Assembly (NCBI GenBank): GCA_963753545.1
Contig: CAVWCQ010000008.1
Coordinates: 3,720,001-3,784,000, forward strand
Length of the DNA: 64,000 nt
Direction: 5' to 3'
Source of the DNA: CAVWCQ01 sp963753545
GTDB lineage: Bacteria; Chloroflexota; Anaerolineae; Aggregatilineales; Aggregatilineaceae
The notes under the pieces were generated by a model. It was not told the origin of the DNA. It did no database searches and saw only the letters and a program-made list of their open reading frames with translations. Position numbers and translations under genes: made by a program. Every line of letters starts with the position of its first letter. Positions within the stretch are counted from its first letter, which is position 1. Positions 19,511 to 26,571 of this stretch are shown one piece after another.

Positions 19511-22120
19511 ATGCGTTTTGATCCCATTTCTTTCCTTCTCGGCTTCGGTTCGGCAGCAGGCATTTCGTTTATTGCGTGGCGTTCTCGCATGCGTCTGATG
19601 ACGATTCAGCAGACTGCCGAAACGCAAATTGAGGGCACGCGCCGCTTTATCGGACGCACTGCCGACGCTCGTTATATGCGCGATATGCTGAATTACCTAC
19701 AGGCTTATCACCTGGCAGGCGGCGTTATCAACCTGACTGATGTGCTGGTCGAACCCCGTTTGATCCCTGCACCAGCGCCTCTGGATGAACCAAGCGTTGA
19801 TGACAAGGATCGTGATGTTTTCAGCATCATTCCACTATTTCACGACATGCCGCAGAGTTATGCACCGTTTAACATCACAACGATGCCGCTTACCGATCTG
19901 GGAGCGGGGGATCGGCATATTGCGATTTTGGGGACCTGCGGCACCGGCAAGACAACAACCCTCGTTACCCTGGCATTGATGACCCTTGGGGAAGTTGCCT
20001 TTGAGACACTGGAAGACCTGACCCAACAGGCCATTGTCGAGGAAGAAAAGAATCTCACCAAAGAGCAGCGTGAACAGCGGGCCAAAGAGCGCGCACAAAT
20101 CCAGGCACGCGCGCTCGAACGGCTCCATGACGCTCACGAAAAACAGCGACAGGATCTGCAAGATATACAGGCGGCTGACAAACTGCCTCCCCTGGATATC
20201 ACAACCCTGATGCCGATCTTTGTGCATGTGAACGATCTTGACCTGACAGCAGCACTCTATAGCAAAAAGGGGAATCTGATAGACCCGGCAGAGCCTATCG
20301 TCCGCGCGGTACAGCGGCAGGTATCTACCGTTACCGGGCAGGTGATCGGCAGTGTGATCTATCCTGCTCTCGAACGCGGCAAGGCACTGATGTTGGTGGA
20401 CGGCTATGACGAACTCAACCCCGAGTTGCGCGGGATTTATCTTAGCTGGCTAGAGCAGTTCTTGAGCGTCTACGGGCATAATATGGTCGTGATGAGTGGG
20501 CCAGCCGAAGGATATGAGCCACTGCGCACGGTAGGCTTCACTCCCATCTTTTTGCGTCCCTGGCGCGAAGACGACTACACCACCCTTGCAAAACGGTGGG
20601 GTGCAATCTGGACCACGCGAGCATCTGGCAAAACGAAAACAGCTCCCATCGACGACCAAACGATGCGCCGCATCACGGTTGATAACCGGGGCCGCACGAT
20701 GCTGGATGTAACCGTCAAAATCTGGGCTGGGCTGGCCGATGATACGCGCGAAACAGGGCGACCCGGCTGGTACGATGCGTGGATTAACCGCCGCCTTTCG
20801 AATGCCGAATTGCGTGATTTGCTGCCCGTTATCGCTCAGCAGATGCTGAATAGCAATGGGCTGATCAGCCAGGCCGATCTGGAAGCAGCACTCACAGGTG
20901 ACAAAGAGGACAGCAAAAAAGCAGCCAAGCCAGACGAGATCATTAACGCATTGGTGGCAGACAAGGTGCTGGCCCGCCGTGCCGGAGATCAGTACACGTT
21001 TGCCCACCCCCAGATGACTTCTTATCTGGCGAGCGAAATATTGGTTCACGCTGGAGCCGACAGCGCCGCCGAATATGCTCTGGACCCGATGTGGCAAGAT
21101 GCGCTTACTTATGCGGCGTCTAAGATCAACGTGCTTCCCACCATCCATCGTAAACTGAGTTCAACCCCGGATTTAATCTACAGCAATCTGTTTGGGTTGG
21201 TGCAATGGCTACCAGACGCGCCGCCCGACGCACCCTGGCGCGGCGACCTGTTCAAACGGCTGGCAGCGGCACTGATGGCCCCCGAACAATTTCCCGCCGT
21301 TCGCGCTCGGGCGATGGCGGCCCTGGTTAGCTCGCGCGATAAAAATGTGCTGTTTATCTTGCGCCAGGCACTGCGTTCAGCCGATCCTTATATCCGGCAG
21401 GTATCGTGCATCGGCCTGGGAGCAATAGGCAACCCCGAAGCGATCAAAGATCTGGAACCGCTGCTAGGCGATGACGATCATCAGGTACAGCTTGCCGCGG
21501 GGCTTGCCCTGGGAGCGATCGGCACTGAGCGTGCAATGGAAGTGATGGTCCAGGGATTGATTAGCGGTACGGAAGAGCTGCGCCGCGCTGTTGCCGAGGC
21601 TTTGGCCGCTATTCCCGGCGAAGGACATTCTATTCTGCGCGATGGCATCGAAGCCGAGGACCTGATGATCCGCCGGGCCTCTGTCTTTGGTCTCAGCCGC
21701 GTTCGCGCGCCTTGGGCTGTTGTCGCCCTGTATCGTGCGATGCTCGAAGACGAACAATGGTATGTACGTAACGCCGCAGAAAACGCTTTTATGGCGGCTC
21801 AATCCCCAGACCAGGAAGGCCCACATGCTCACCCAGAAGCCGACGAGCTGCCATGGCTGATCAAATGGGCAGCGGATCGCGGGGAAGGGGTGCCAGCCGG
21901 CATCAATGCGCGGCAGGTTCTGATTCACGTTCTCCAGGACGGAGAGCCTGCTCACAAGATCATTGCTGCATTGACATTGGGCAGGTTGGCGCATGTACAG
22001 GCGCTCAAACCACTCTATGCTGCCATGCGTGACCGCAGCCCGGAAGTACGTAATGCTGCCTATGAAGCCCTGTCCGATATTCAGATGCATATTGGACAGC
22101 CGCTGCCCGGCATCGCTTAG
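19511..22120 (+). CDS. Membrane-anchored NACHT NTPase with HEAT repeats (STAND type)
   Basis: 869 residues. An N-terminal hydrophobic segment (FLLGFGSAAGISFIAW, residues 7-22) anchors it. The NTPase has a P-loop GTCGTGKTTT near residue 141 and an extended Walker B LMLVDGYDEL near 295, where the acidic pair after the Asp is typical of NACHT modules. From about residue 555 to the end there are HEAT repeats (DPYIRQVSCIGLGAIG, DHQVQLAAGLALGAIG, SPEVRNAAYEALSDI), the usual sensor side of STAND proteins. Between P-loop and Walker B is a long charged helix with many KEQREQRAKE residues. No effector domain is recognisable, so whether it signals, regulates or defends against phage cannot be decided. 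Confidence 0.82.
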   Translation: MRFDPISFLLGFGSAAGISFIAWRSRMRLMTIQQTAETQIEGTRRFIGRTADARYMRDMLNYLQAYHLAGGVINLTDVLVEPRLIPAPAPLDEPSVDDKDRDVFSIIPLFHDMPQSYAPFNITTMPLTDLGAGDRHIAILGTCGTGKTTTLVTLALMTLGEVAFETLEDLTQQAIVEEEKNLTKEQREQRAKERAQIQARALERLHDAHEKQRQDLQDIQAADKLPPLDITTLMPIFVHVNDLDLTAALYSKKGNLIDPAEPIVRAVQRQVSTVTGQVIGSVIYPALERGKALMLVDGYDELNPELRGIYLSWLEQFLSVYGHNMVVMSGPAEGYEPLRTVGFTPIFLRPWREDDYTTLAKRWGAIWTTRASGKTKTAPIDDQTMRRITVDNRGRTMLDVTVKIWAGLADDTRETGRPGWYDAWINRRLSNAELRDLLPVIAQQMLNSNGLISQADLEAALTGDKEDSKKAAKPDEIINALVADKVLARRAGDQYTFAHPQMTSYLASEILVHAGADSAAEYALDPMWQDALTYAASKINVLPTIHRKLSSTPDLIYSNLFGLVQWLPDAPPDAPWRGDLFKRLAAALMAPEQFPAVRARAMAALVSSRDKNVLFILRQALRSADPYIRQVSCIGLGAIGNPEAIKDLEPLLGDDDHQVQLAAGLALGAIGTERAMEVMVQGLISGTEELRRAVAEALAAIPGEGHSILRDGIEAEDLMIRRASVFGLSRVRAPWAVVALYRAMLEDEQWYVRNAAENAFMAAQSPDQEGPHAHPEADELPWLIKWAADRGEGVPAGINARQVLIHVLQDGEPAHKIIAALTLGRLAHVQALKPLYAAMRDRSPEVRNAAYEALSDIQMHIGQPLPGIA

Positions 22121-22142
22121 TTTTTTCAGTGACGGGAATAAT

Positions 22143-22171
22143 GGGGGCCAGTGAAAACATTGGCCCCCTTT
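22143..22171. terminator. Bidirectional intrinsic terminator
   Basis: GGGGGCCAGTG pairs with CATTGGCCCCC (11 pairs, one G-T) around an AAAA loop and is followed by TTT. It sits between the NACHT gene stop at 22120 and the end of the converging lipoprotein gene at 22175. Confidence 0.75.
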
Positions 22172-22174
22172 CAA

Positions 22175-23011
22175 TTAGGGGTTGGGAGTAGGTGTGGCTC
22201 TGGGAAGCGCCTGTCGCAGCATGCCGGGCAAAATTTCTTCTTCAGGGGTACAGCGTACAAATTTACGGTCGCTGGTGTGGTAGATGACCGCGCCATTTTC
22301 TGCTCGAAAAACTATCCTCCAGCCGGGTGTACTTTCGTCGGTATAAACGCCCGTTGGTTTTGGGCACCCCAGGCTTGAATCGATCCAATTTAAGGTGAGC
22401 AGGCTGGCAAGATGCACGGATTCCGGTGGCACATCCAGAGCCGCTGCCGCATCGCGCGCGGTCAGATCAACCATCGATAGGGCGATAGGATCCAGAGGAA
22501 TAGGATTTCCCTCCAAAGCCAGCCAGGATCGATCCGGGCACAAAAAATATGTGCTGCCAAGATCGGTGTGATAGGCAAATACACGGCTTCCTACGTTAAA
22601 GAGAATGCGGTAGCCCGCTGTCGCGCTTCGCGGTTCTTCCGTTTCGGAAGGCGCAGCACAGTCCCAATTTTCGTCGGGCCAATCGAAGACTTCAACACTC
22701 AACAGGCGAATATCAGCGGCATCTACCCGGTGATTCTGGACCAGATCGTCCTCGGTGAGCTGGATGAGCGTTTGAACTGGGGCAGGAATATCGCCTGCAC
22801 TAATCGGAGTCACCGCTGGCGAGAGACTTAACGGAGCGGGAAAGTAGGTGGGCGTGGGTGTAGGTGTAAACGGTTCGGAAATGGGCGTTTCGGTTGGCGG
22901 ACGCAGAGTACGTGTCGAAGCAGCGACGATGGGTGTGGCATCATCCTCGCTATTGCTGCAAGCCGCCAGACCAAACACAGCAATCAGCAGCAAGACCAGG
23001 GTTAAACGCAT
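22175..23011 (-). CDS. Lipoprotein with an internal domain duplication
   Basis: 278 residues with a clear lipoprotein signal: MRLTLVLLLIAVFGLAAC, the Cys at 18 being the lipidation site, then a Thr/Pro-rich linker (PTETPISEPFTPTPTPTYF). Two similar units of about 85 residues follow. Each begins with a helix-like segment that ends LLSVEVFDW or LASLLTLNW, then a Cys-Pro-type turn (DCAAPSE; GCPKPTG), then GYRILFNVGSRVFAYHTD or GWRIVFRAENGAVIYHTS, then a late Cys (FLCPD; FVRCTP). The Cys pairs may form disulfides outside the cell. I do not recognise a named family. It is the last gene of the minus-strand run from PgeF. Confidence 0.75.
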   Translation of the reverse strand: MRLTLVLLLIAVFGLAACSNSEDDATPIVAASTRTLRPPTETPISEPFTPTPTPTYFPAPLSLSPAVTPISAGDIPAPVQTLIQLTEDDLVQNHRVDAADIRLLSVEVFDWPDENWDCAAPSETEEPRSATAGYRILFNVGSRVFAYHTDLGSTYFLCPDRSWLALEGNPIPLDPIALSMVDLTARDAAAALDVPPESVHLASLLTLNWIDSSLGCPKPTGVYTDESTPGWRIVFRAENGAVIYHTSDRKFVRCTPEEEILPGMLRQALPRATPTPNP

Positions 23012-23037
23012 ACCAACACCCCGCCAGTGGCGTGCTT

Positions 23038-23343
23038 CTAGCTGCGATGAACGAGGAGCTGTTCAATACGCTCCGGTGTAATCCCTTCGACGCTGATAAT
23101 TTTGTTCGGCTTGTCTTCGCCCGCGACGATTTCAATCTGCGAAGGATCAACTTCCAGAATATTGGCCAGGAAGTTAATCAACTGGCTATTTGCGCGCCCT
23201 TCAGCAGGAGACTCGGTTAACCGGATTTTGAGGGAGCCATCATCCTGTATCCCGACAATCTCTATCTCGGAGGCACGAGTCACCACGCGCACGGTAAAAG
23301 CAGCGCCGTGTTGGGCATCTGTGATTTTGAATTCACGCGGCAT
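23038..23343 (-). CDS. yggU: DUF167/YggU family protein
   Basis: 101 residues with the YggU core: AFTVRVVTRASEIEIVGI, then the signature LKIRLTESPAEGRANSQLINFLA and VEIVAGEDKPNKIISVEGI-like ending (IEIVAGEDKPNKI). The family is small, cytoplasmic and conserved, and its activity is unknown; the fold has been solved, with no enzyme assigned. It sits in a run with YggT, YggS and PgeF, an association seen in many bacteria. The gap to YggT is 59 bases, so the run is probably one transcript. Confidence 0.9.
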   Translation of the reverse strand: MPREFKITDAQHGAAFTVRVVTRASEIEIVGIQDDGSLKIRLTESPAEGRANSQLINFLANILEVDPSQIEIVAGEDKPNKIISVEGITPERIEQLLVHRS

Positions 23344-23402
23344 GCTTTACAGTCCCCTTTCTGCACCCGATCCGTTGTTGGATCGGCCTCAAACACGCCC
23401 GC

Positions 23403-23657
23403 TCAACCAAGCATCGTCAATAAAATCTGTCCAACGATTTGTACCAGAATCATAGCGATGATGGGGCTAAAGTCAAGTCCGGCGGTTTGCGGCATCAAAT
23501 TGCGAATCGGAGCCAGTACTGGCTCGGTCAAACTAATAATCGTGCGGGCAAGAGGGCTGTACGGATCAACCTGTACCCAACTCATCAGCACACGCGCCAG
23601 AATCACAAACGAATAGAGATTAAACAGGATATAAAGTAGTTGCCCCATACCAGACAC
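23403..23657 (-). CDS. yggT: YggT family membrane protein (YlmG)
   Basis: 84 residues with two membrane spans separated by a loop that contains the family motif: LYILFNLYSFVILARVLMSWVQVDPYSP, then LTEPVLAPIRNLMP and a second hydrophobic helix. YggT/YlmG proteins are linked to cell-division and, in plastids and cyanobacteria, nucleoid distribution. The GTG start at 23657 is supported by GAGGAG nine bases upstream; the ATG three codons later would leave an 18-base gap. The neighbours YggS and PgeF match ylmE and ylmD, so the order ylmD-ylmE-ylmG is kept. Confidence 0.9.
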   Translation of the reverse strand: MSGMGQLLYILFNLYSFVILARVLMSWVQVDPYSPLARTIISLTEPVLAPIRNLMPQTAGLDFSPIIAMILVQIVGQILLTMLG

Positions 23658-23678
23658 AGCGATTTTCTCCTCTCACAT

Positions 23679-24422
23679 TCAACCCAGGTGTCGCGGTCCA
23701 AAGATGGCGCGGCCTATTCGAACCAGTGTTGCGCCTTCTTCTATCGCTATTGGGTAATCATCAGACATACCCATACTCAGTTCATCCCAACTGCCCTTTA
23801 AAAAGTCGTTCGCCAGTGCATCACGCAGTGTGCGCAGCTCGGCAAAGACGGGACGAGCCGTTTGGGGATCATCAGCAAGCGGAGCCATCGTCATCAGCCC
23901 GCGCACCGATAGCCCTGGCAGCGCCAGAACCTGTTCAATATCATGCCACAAAGTCTGGCGAAGCGCTGTGTTTGTCTGCCAACCGCAGGCATCCCAGCCT
24001 TCTTTACTCACTTCGCCGGACACATTCACTTCCAATAATACGTTTAAGGTGCGCTCCGCGTCGCTGATCTGCTGACTGAGTCGTTTGGCCAGATGCAGGC
24101 TGTCCAGCGAATGCACCAGGTTAAAATCGGCAGTTACGTAGCGCGTTTTTCGGCTTTGCACATGCCCAATCAGATGCCAGCAGAGGGGAAGGTTGACCTG
24201 TGAAGCCGCCGCCGACATTTTTGGAATCGCCTCTTCAATTCGGTTCTCCCCAAAATGACGCAAACCTGCCGCCGCTGCACCAATCACGGCTTCAACGGGG
24301 TGCGTTTTGCTGACGGCAACCAGAGTCACCGAGTCAGGTGAACGTCCCGCCCGCTGGCAAGCCTGGATCATCTCAGCCTGTACAGCCGTTATCCGTTCCG
24401 CAATTGATTCCGCTTCCATCAT
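23679..24422 (-). CDS. yggS: PLP-binding YggS/PROSC family protein (YlmE)
   Basis: About 247 residues, the standard single-domain length. TLVAVSKTHPVEAV contains the PLP lysine; HFGENRIEEAIPKM, WHLIGHVQSRKTRYV and LVHSLDS are family signatures. These proteins hold pyridoxal phosphate and keep free PLP and amino-acid pools in balance without a known catalysed reaction. Three possible starts lie together (GTG 24425, ATG 24422, ATG 24419); the AGGG upstream is best spaced for 24419, and 24422 is used here as the middle choice. It starts 12 bases after the PgeF gene ends. Confidence 0.93.
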   Translation of the reverse strand: MMEAESIAERITAVQAEMIQACQRAGRSPDSVTLVAVSKTHPVEAVIGAAAAGLRHFGENRIEEAIPKMSAAASQVNLPLCWHLIGHVQSRKTRYVTADFNLVHSLDSLHLAKRLSQQISDAERTLNVLLEVNVSGEVSKEGWDACGWQTNTALRQTLWHDIEQVLALPGLSVRGLMTMAPLADDPQTARPVFAELRTLRDALANDFLKGSWDELSMGMSDDYPIAIEEGATLVRIGRAIFGPRHLG

Positions 24423-24434
24423 CACCCTGCTGTT

Positions 24435-25223
24435 CTATTCGGCGAGAGCCATTACTACGCCAAACCGCCCTGTTCGTCCGGCTTCGGCCCGGTGCGAATA
24501 AAACTCGTCGGTGCGGCTGGCTGTGCAAATCCCGGCTACTTCAATTTGCGTCACACCTGCCCGTTCCAAGGCGAGACGGTTTGCGGCCCATAGATCAAAA
24601 TAGGCGCTTCCGTCGCTTGCCCAGTTGATCAACCCTTCCGTCTGCCCAAACGCCTGCTGAATGGCCTGGACAACTTCCTCGCCAACCTGATATCGCTCCG
24701 GACCAATACAGGGGCCAATCCCGGCCTGGATGTTCTGCGGGCGTGAACCAAAAGCGGTTTGCATCGCCCGAACGGCGCTCACTGCCGCCCCCAGGACGGT
24801 TCCACGCCAGCCCGCATGAGCGATGCCCGCCACATGGGTAACGGGATCAACCAGCAAAATCGGGGCGCAGTCAGCATAACGCATGGTCAGGGGTAAACCG
24901 GGCACATCAGTCACCATGCCATCGGCACGTGCCAGCCAGCGGCGGCCTGGCACACGCTGATGAACGACAACTGTATCAGCACTGTGCACCTGCCAAACGG
25001 TGCAGGCACGCTCGCCGTCAAGCCCAAGCGTTTCGTACATCCGGCGGTGATTTTCCTGAACAGCATCCTGATGATCGCCAACGGTCCCGCCCACATTAAG
25101 GGAGGTCCAATACCCCTGGCTGATACCACCCAGCCGCGTGAAAATGCCGTGTCTCAATTCCCGACTTCCGGTCCACTGTTCAAACTGGTAGTAGACCAAC
25201 TCGCCGCCATTCAAACGTTGCAC
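24435..25223 (-). CDS. pgeF: Peptidoglycan editing factor PgeF (YfiH/laccase-domain family)
   Basis: 262 residues with the metal-binding pattern of the family: QVHSADTVVVH, ADCAPILLVDP, AGIAHAGWRGTVLGA and GPCIGPERYQVGEEV. In Escherichia coli this protein removes mis-incorporated L-Ser from peptidoglycan precursors; older annotation calls the family polyphenol oxidase or multicopper oxidase. Start is GTG 25223 with GAGG ten bases upstream. It heads the PgeF-YggS-YggT-YggU run and corresponds to ylmD in Bacillus; sepF, which commonly lies between ylmE and ylmG, is absent here. Confidence 0.92.
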   Translation of the reverse strand: MQRLNGGELVYYQFEQWTGSRELRHGIFTRLGGISQGYWTSLNVGGTVGDHQDAVQENHRRMYETLGLDGERACTVWQVHSADTVVVHQRVPGRRWLARADGMVTDVPGLPLTMRYADCAPILLVDPVTHVAGIAHAGWRGTVLGAAVSAVRAMQTAFGSRPQNIQAGIGPCIGPERYQVGEEVVQAIQQAFGQTEGLINWASDGSAYFDLWAANRLALERAGVTQIEVAGICTASRTDEFYSHRAEAGRTGRFGVVMALAE

Positions 25224-25274
25224 AGTTCACTTACCTCAGTTCCTGGTCATAACACCGAGATTATAACGCACAAG

Positions 25275-25676
25275 TCAGTCCGGGTGAAGAACCTGGAACA
25301 GGGTGATCTGCAAACCATCCGGCGATTGCAGGCGAGCATTACGATGGCCCCATGGAGTGATGATCGGCTCATGAACCAGAACGGCTCCCTGTTTGAGCAG
25401 GCGTTGCATAGCGGCATCGAGATCGGGAACCTGCAGAGCAAAACGAATAACGCCGCTTACCCGCCGCCCCACCTCTATCTGATCCACATTGATGGCTTGC
25501 TGCTCGTCGAAAATTTCGAGGGTAGCCCGCCCCATTTCAAAAATAATGCCATGCCCCCCGTTATCGGTCCATAATTCCGATGGATCAAGCCCCAGACCCT
25601 CTTGATAAAAAGCAACCAGCCGTTCATAGTCTGCTGCCGTCAACGCGACACGCAGTTCAAGCACAGGCATAGACAT
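25275..25676 (-). CDS. VOC (glyoxalase/bleomycin-resistance fold) protein
   Basis: 133 residues starting MSMPVLELRVALTAADYERL. It has the paired beta-alpha-beta-beta-beta modules of the vicinal-oxygen-chelate fold: LVAFYQEGLGLDPSELW..., GIIFEMGRATLEIFDE, then IRFALQVPDLDAAMQRLL, WGHRNARLQSPDGLQITLFQ. The last motif carries the Glu/Gln position that often ligates metal, but the substrate cannot be predicted. The frame is open upstream to 25967, yet GAAGGAG seven bases before 25676 fixes the start. Its promoter must lie opposite that of the divergent PspA gene. Confidence 0.85.
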   Translation of the reverse strand: MSMPVLELRVALTAADYERLVAFYQEGLGLDPSELWTDNGGHGIIFEMGRATLEIFDEQQAINVDQIEVGRRVSGVIRFALQVPDLDAAMQRLLKQGAVLVHEPIITPWGHRNARLQSPDGLQITLFQVLHPD

Positions 25677-25765
25677 GGTATTTCTCCTTCGAGAATAGAA
25701 AGGCAAGAGAGAAATAGGTTGTGACGATCCATCAGGATATAGCACGCCAGGATTAAAGGGGGCAA

Positions 25766-25794
25766 TTGCAGGCACGGCTCTGACCATGTAGAAT
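25766..25794 (+). promoter_or_regulatory. Promoter giving a probably leaderless pspA transcript
   Basis: TTGCAG (25766-25771), a 17-base spacer and TAGAAT (25789-25794). Initiation seven bases later would be at 25801, the A of the pspA ATG. No ribosome site precedes that ATG, which agrees with a leaderless message. Confidence 0.5.
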
Positions 25795-25800
25795 ACAGAC

Positions 25801-26415
25801 ATGGCTGACTTAATGGGCAAACTCAACACACTGGTCCGTTCCAGCGTGCATGGTTTTCTGGGGGGCGAACCGTCCCCACGCAAGCAGCGGGGTGGCAACC
25901 CGCCTACGCTGGCACGCCTGGGCAAGGATATCGACAAAGAGATCGCGGCGCTCCGCCAGCAGATCAATAAAGCGCTGGATGATGAAGATCGCCAGGAAGC
26001 AGAGATAAAAGCGCTTCAGCGTCAGATCGCGGATTGGGATGCGCAAGCGGATCAAGCATTGGCCCAGGGAAATGAAGCGGTAGCACGGCATGCAGTTGAG
26101 CAGATCCAAATTCAACAGCGGCGGTTGAGCATGCTTGAGGCGGAACTGGCACAGCATCGCATCTCGACCTCTGAATTGATTCACCGCGTGAACGAACTGG
26201 AAGCCCTGGTCTCAGAAGCCCGCCAGAGCGAGCAGGCTGCACCGCCGCAAGCCGATGAGGAAGATGAAACACTCTCTGCCCGACTTCGCCGAGCACGTCA
26301 CCTGTTCGAAACCCAAGAAATGGAAGCAGTTAAGAACGAAGCGCCTGCTCTCCAGGTTGAAGAGTCGGCTGTCGATGATGATCTGGCGCGGCGGCGTGCC
26401 CGCTTGAGCCAGTAG
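25801..26415 (+). CDS. pspA: PspA/IM30-like coiled-coil protein
   Basis: 204 residues. The N-terminus MADLMGKLNTLVRSSVHGFLG resembles the amphipathic membrane-binding helix of PspA/Vipp1, and the rest is a long hairpin of coiled coil (KDIDKEIAALRQQINKAL..., VEQIQIQQRRLSMLEAEL). Such ESCRT-III-like proteins coat and repair stressed membranes. The family is usually 220-230 residues and ends in helices alpha5-6; here the last 40 residues are acidic and Ala-rich and may not form them, so it is a shorter divergent member. A clean terminator follows. Confidence 0.75.
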   Translation: MADLMGKLNTLVRSSVHGFLGGEPSPRKQRGGNPPTLARLGKDIDKEIAALRQQINKALDDEDRQEAEIKALQRQIADWDAQADQALAQGNEAVARHAVEQIQIQQRRLSMLEAELAQHRISTSELIHRVNELEALVSEARQSEQAAPPQADEEDETLSARLRRARHLFETQEMEAVKNEAPALQVEESAVDDDLARRRARLSQ

Positions 26416-26450
26416 TAAGGATCAGAGATGTCCGGCACAAAGAGCTATCC

Positions 26451-26478
26451 CACCGCCTGCCAGTTCAGGCGGTGTTTT
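26451..26478 (+). terminator. Intrinsic terminator after pspA
   Basis: CACCGCCTG and CAGGCGGTG form nine perfect pairs around a six-base loop, followed by TTTT. It ends the pspA transcript before the kinase promoter. Confidence 0.9.
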
Positions 26479-26502
26479 GATATCGTGGGAGAAGTATCAC
26501 AT

Positions 26503-26530
26503 TTTACATTTTTCATATTTGTGGTATAGA
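26503..26530 (+). promoter_or_regulatory. Promoter of the GAF kinase operon
   Basis: TTTACA (26503-26508), a 16-base spacer and TATAGA (26525-26530) in an AT-rich stretch directly behind the pspA terminator. Transcription would begin near 26537, 35 bases before ATG 26572. Confidence 0.5.
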
Positions 26531-26571
26531 AGAAGCAATCCAAATAATCTTTTGTGGAAAGAAGCACGCGC

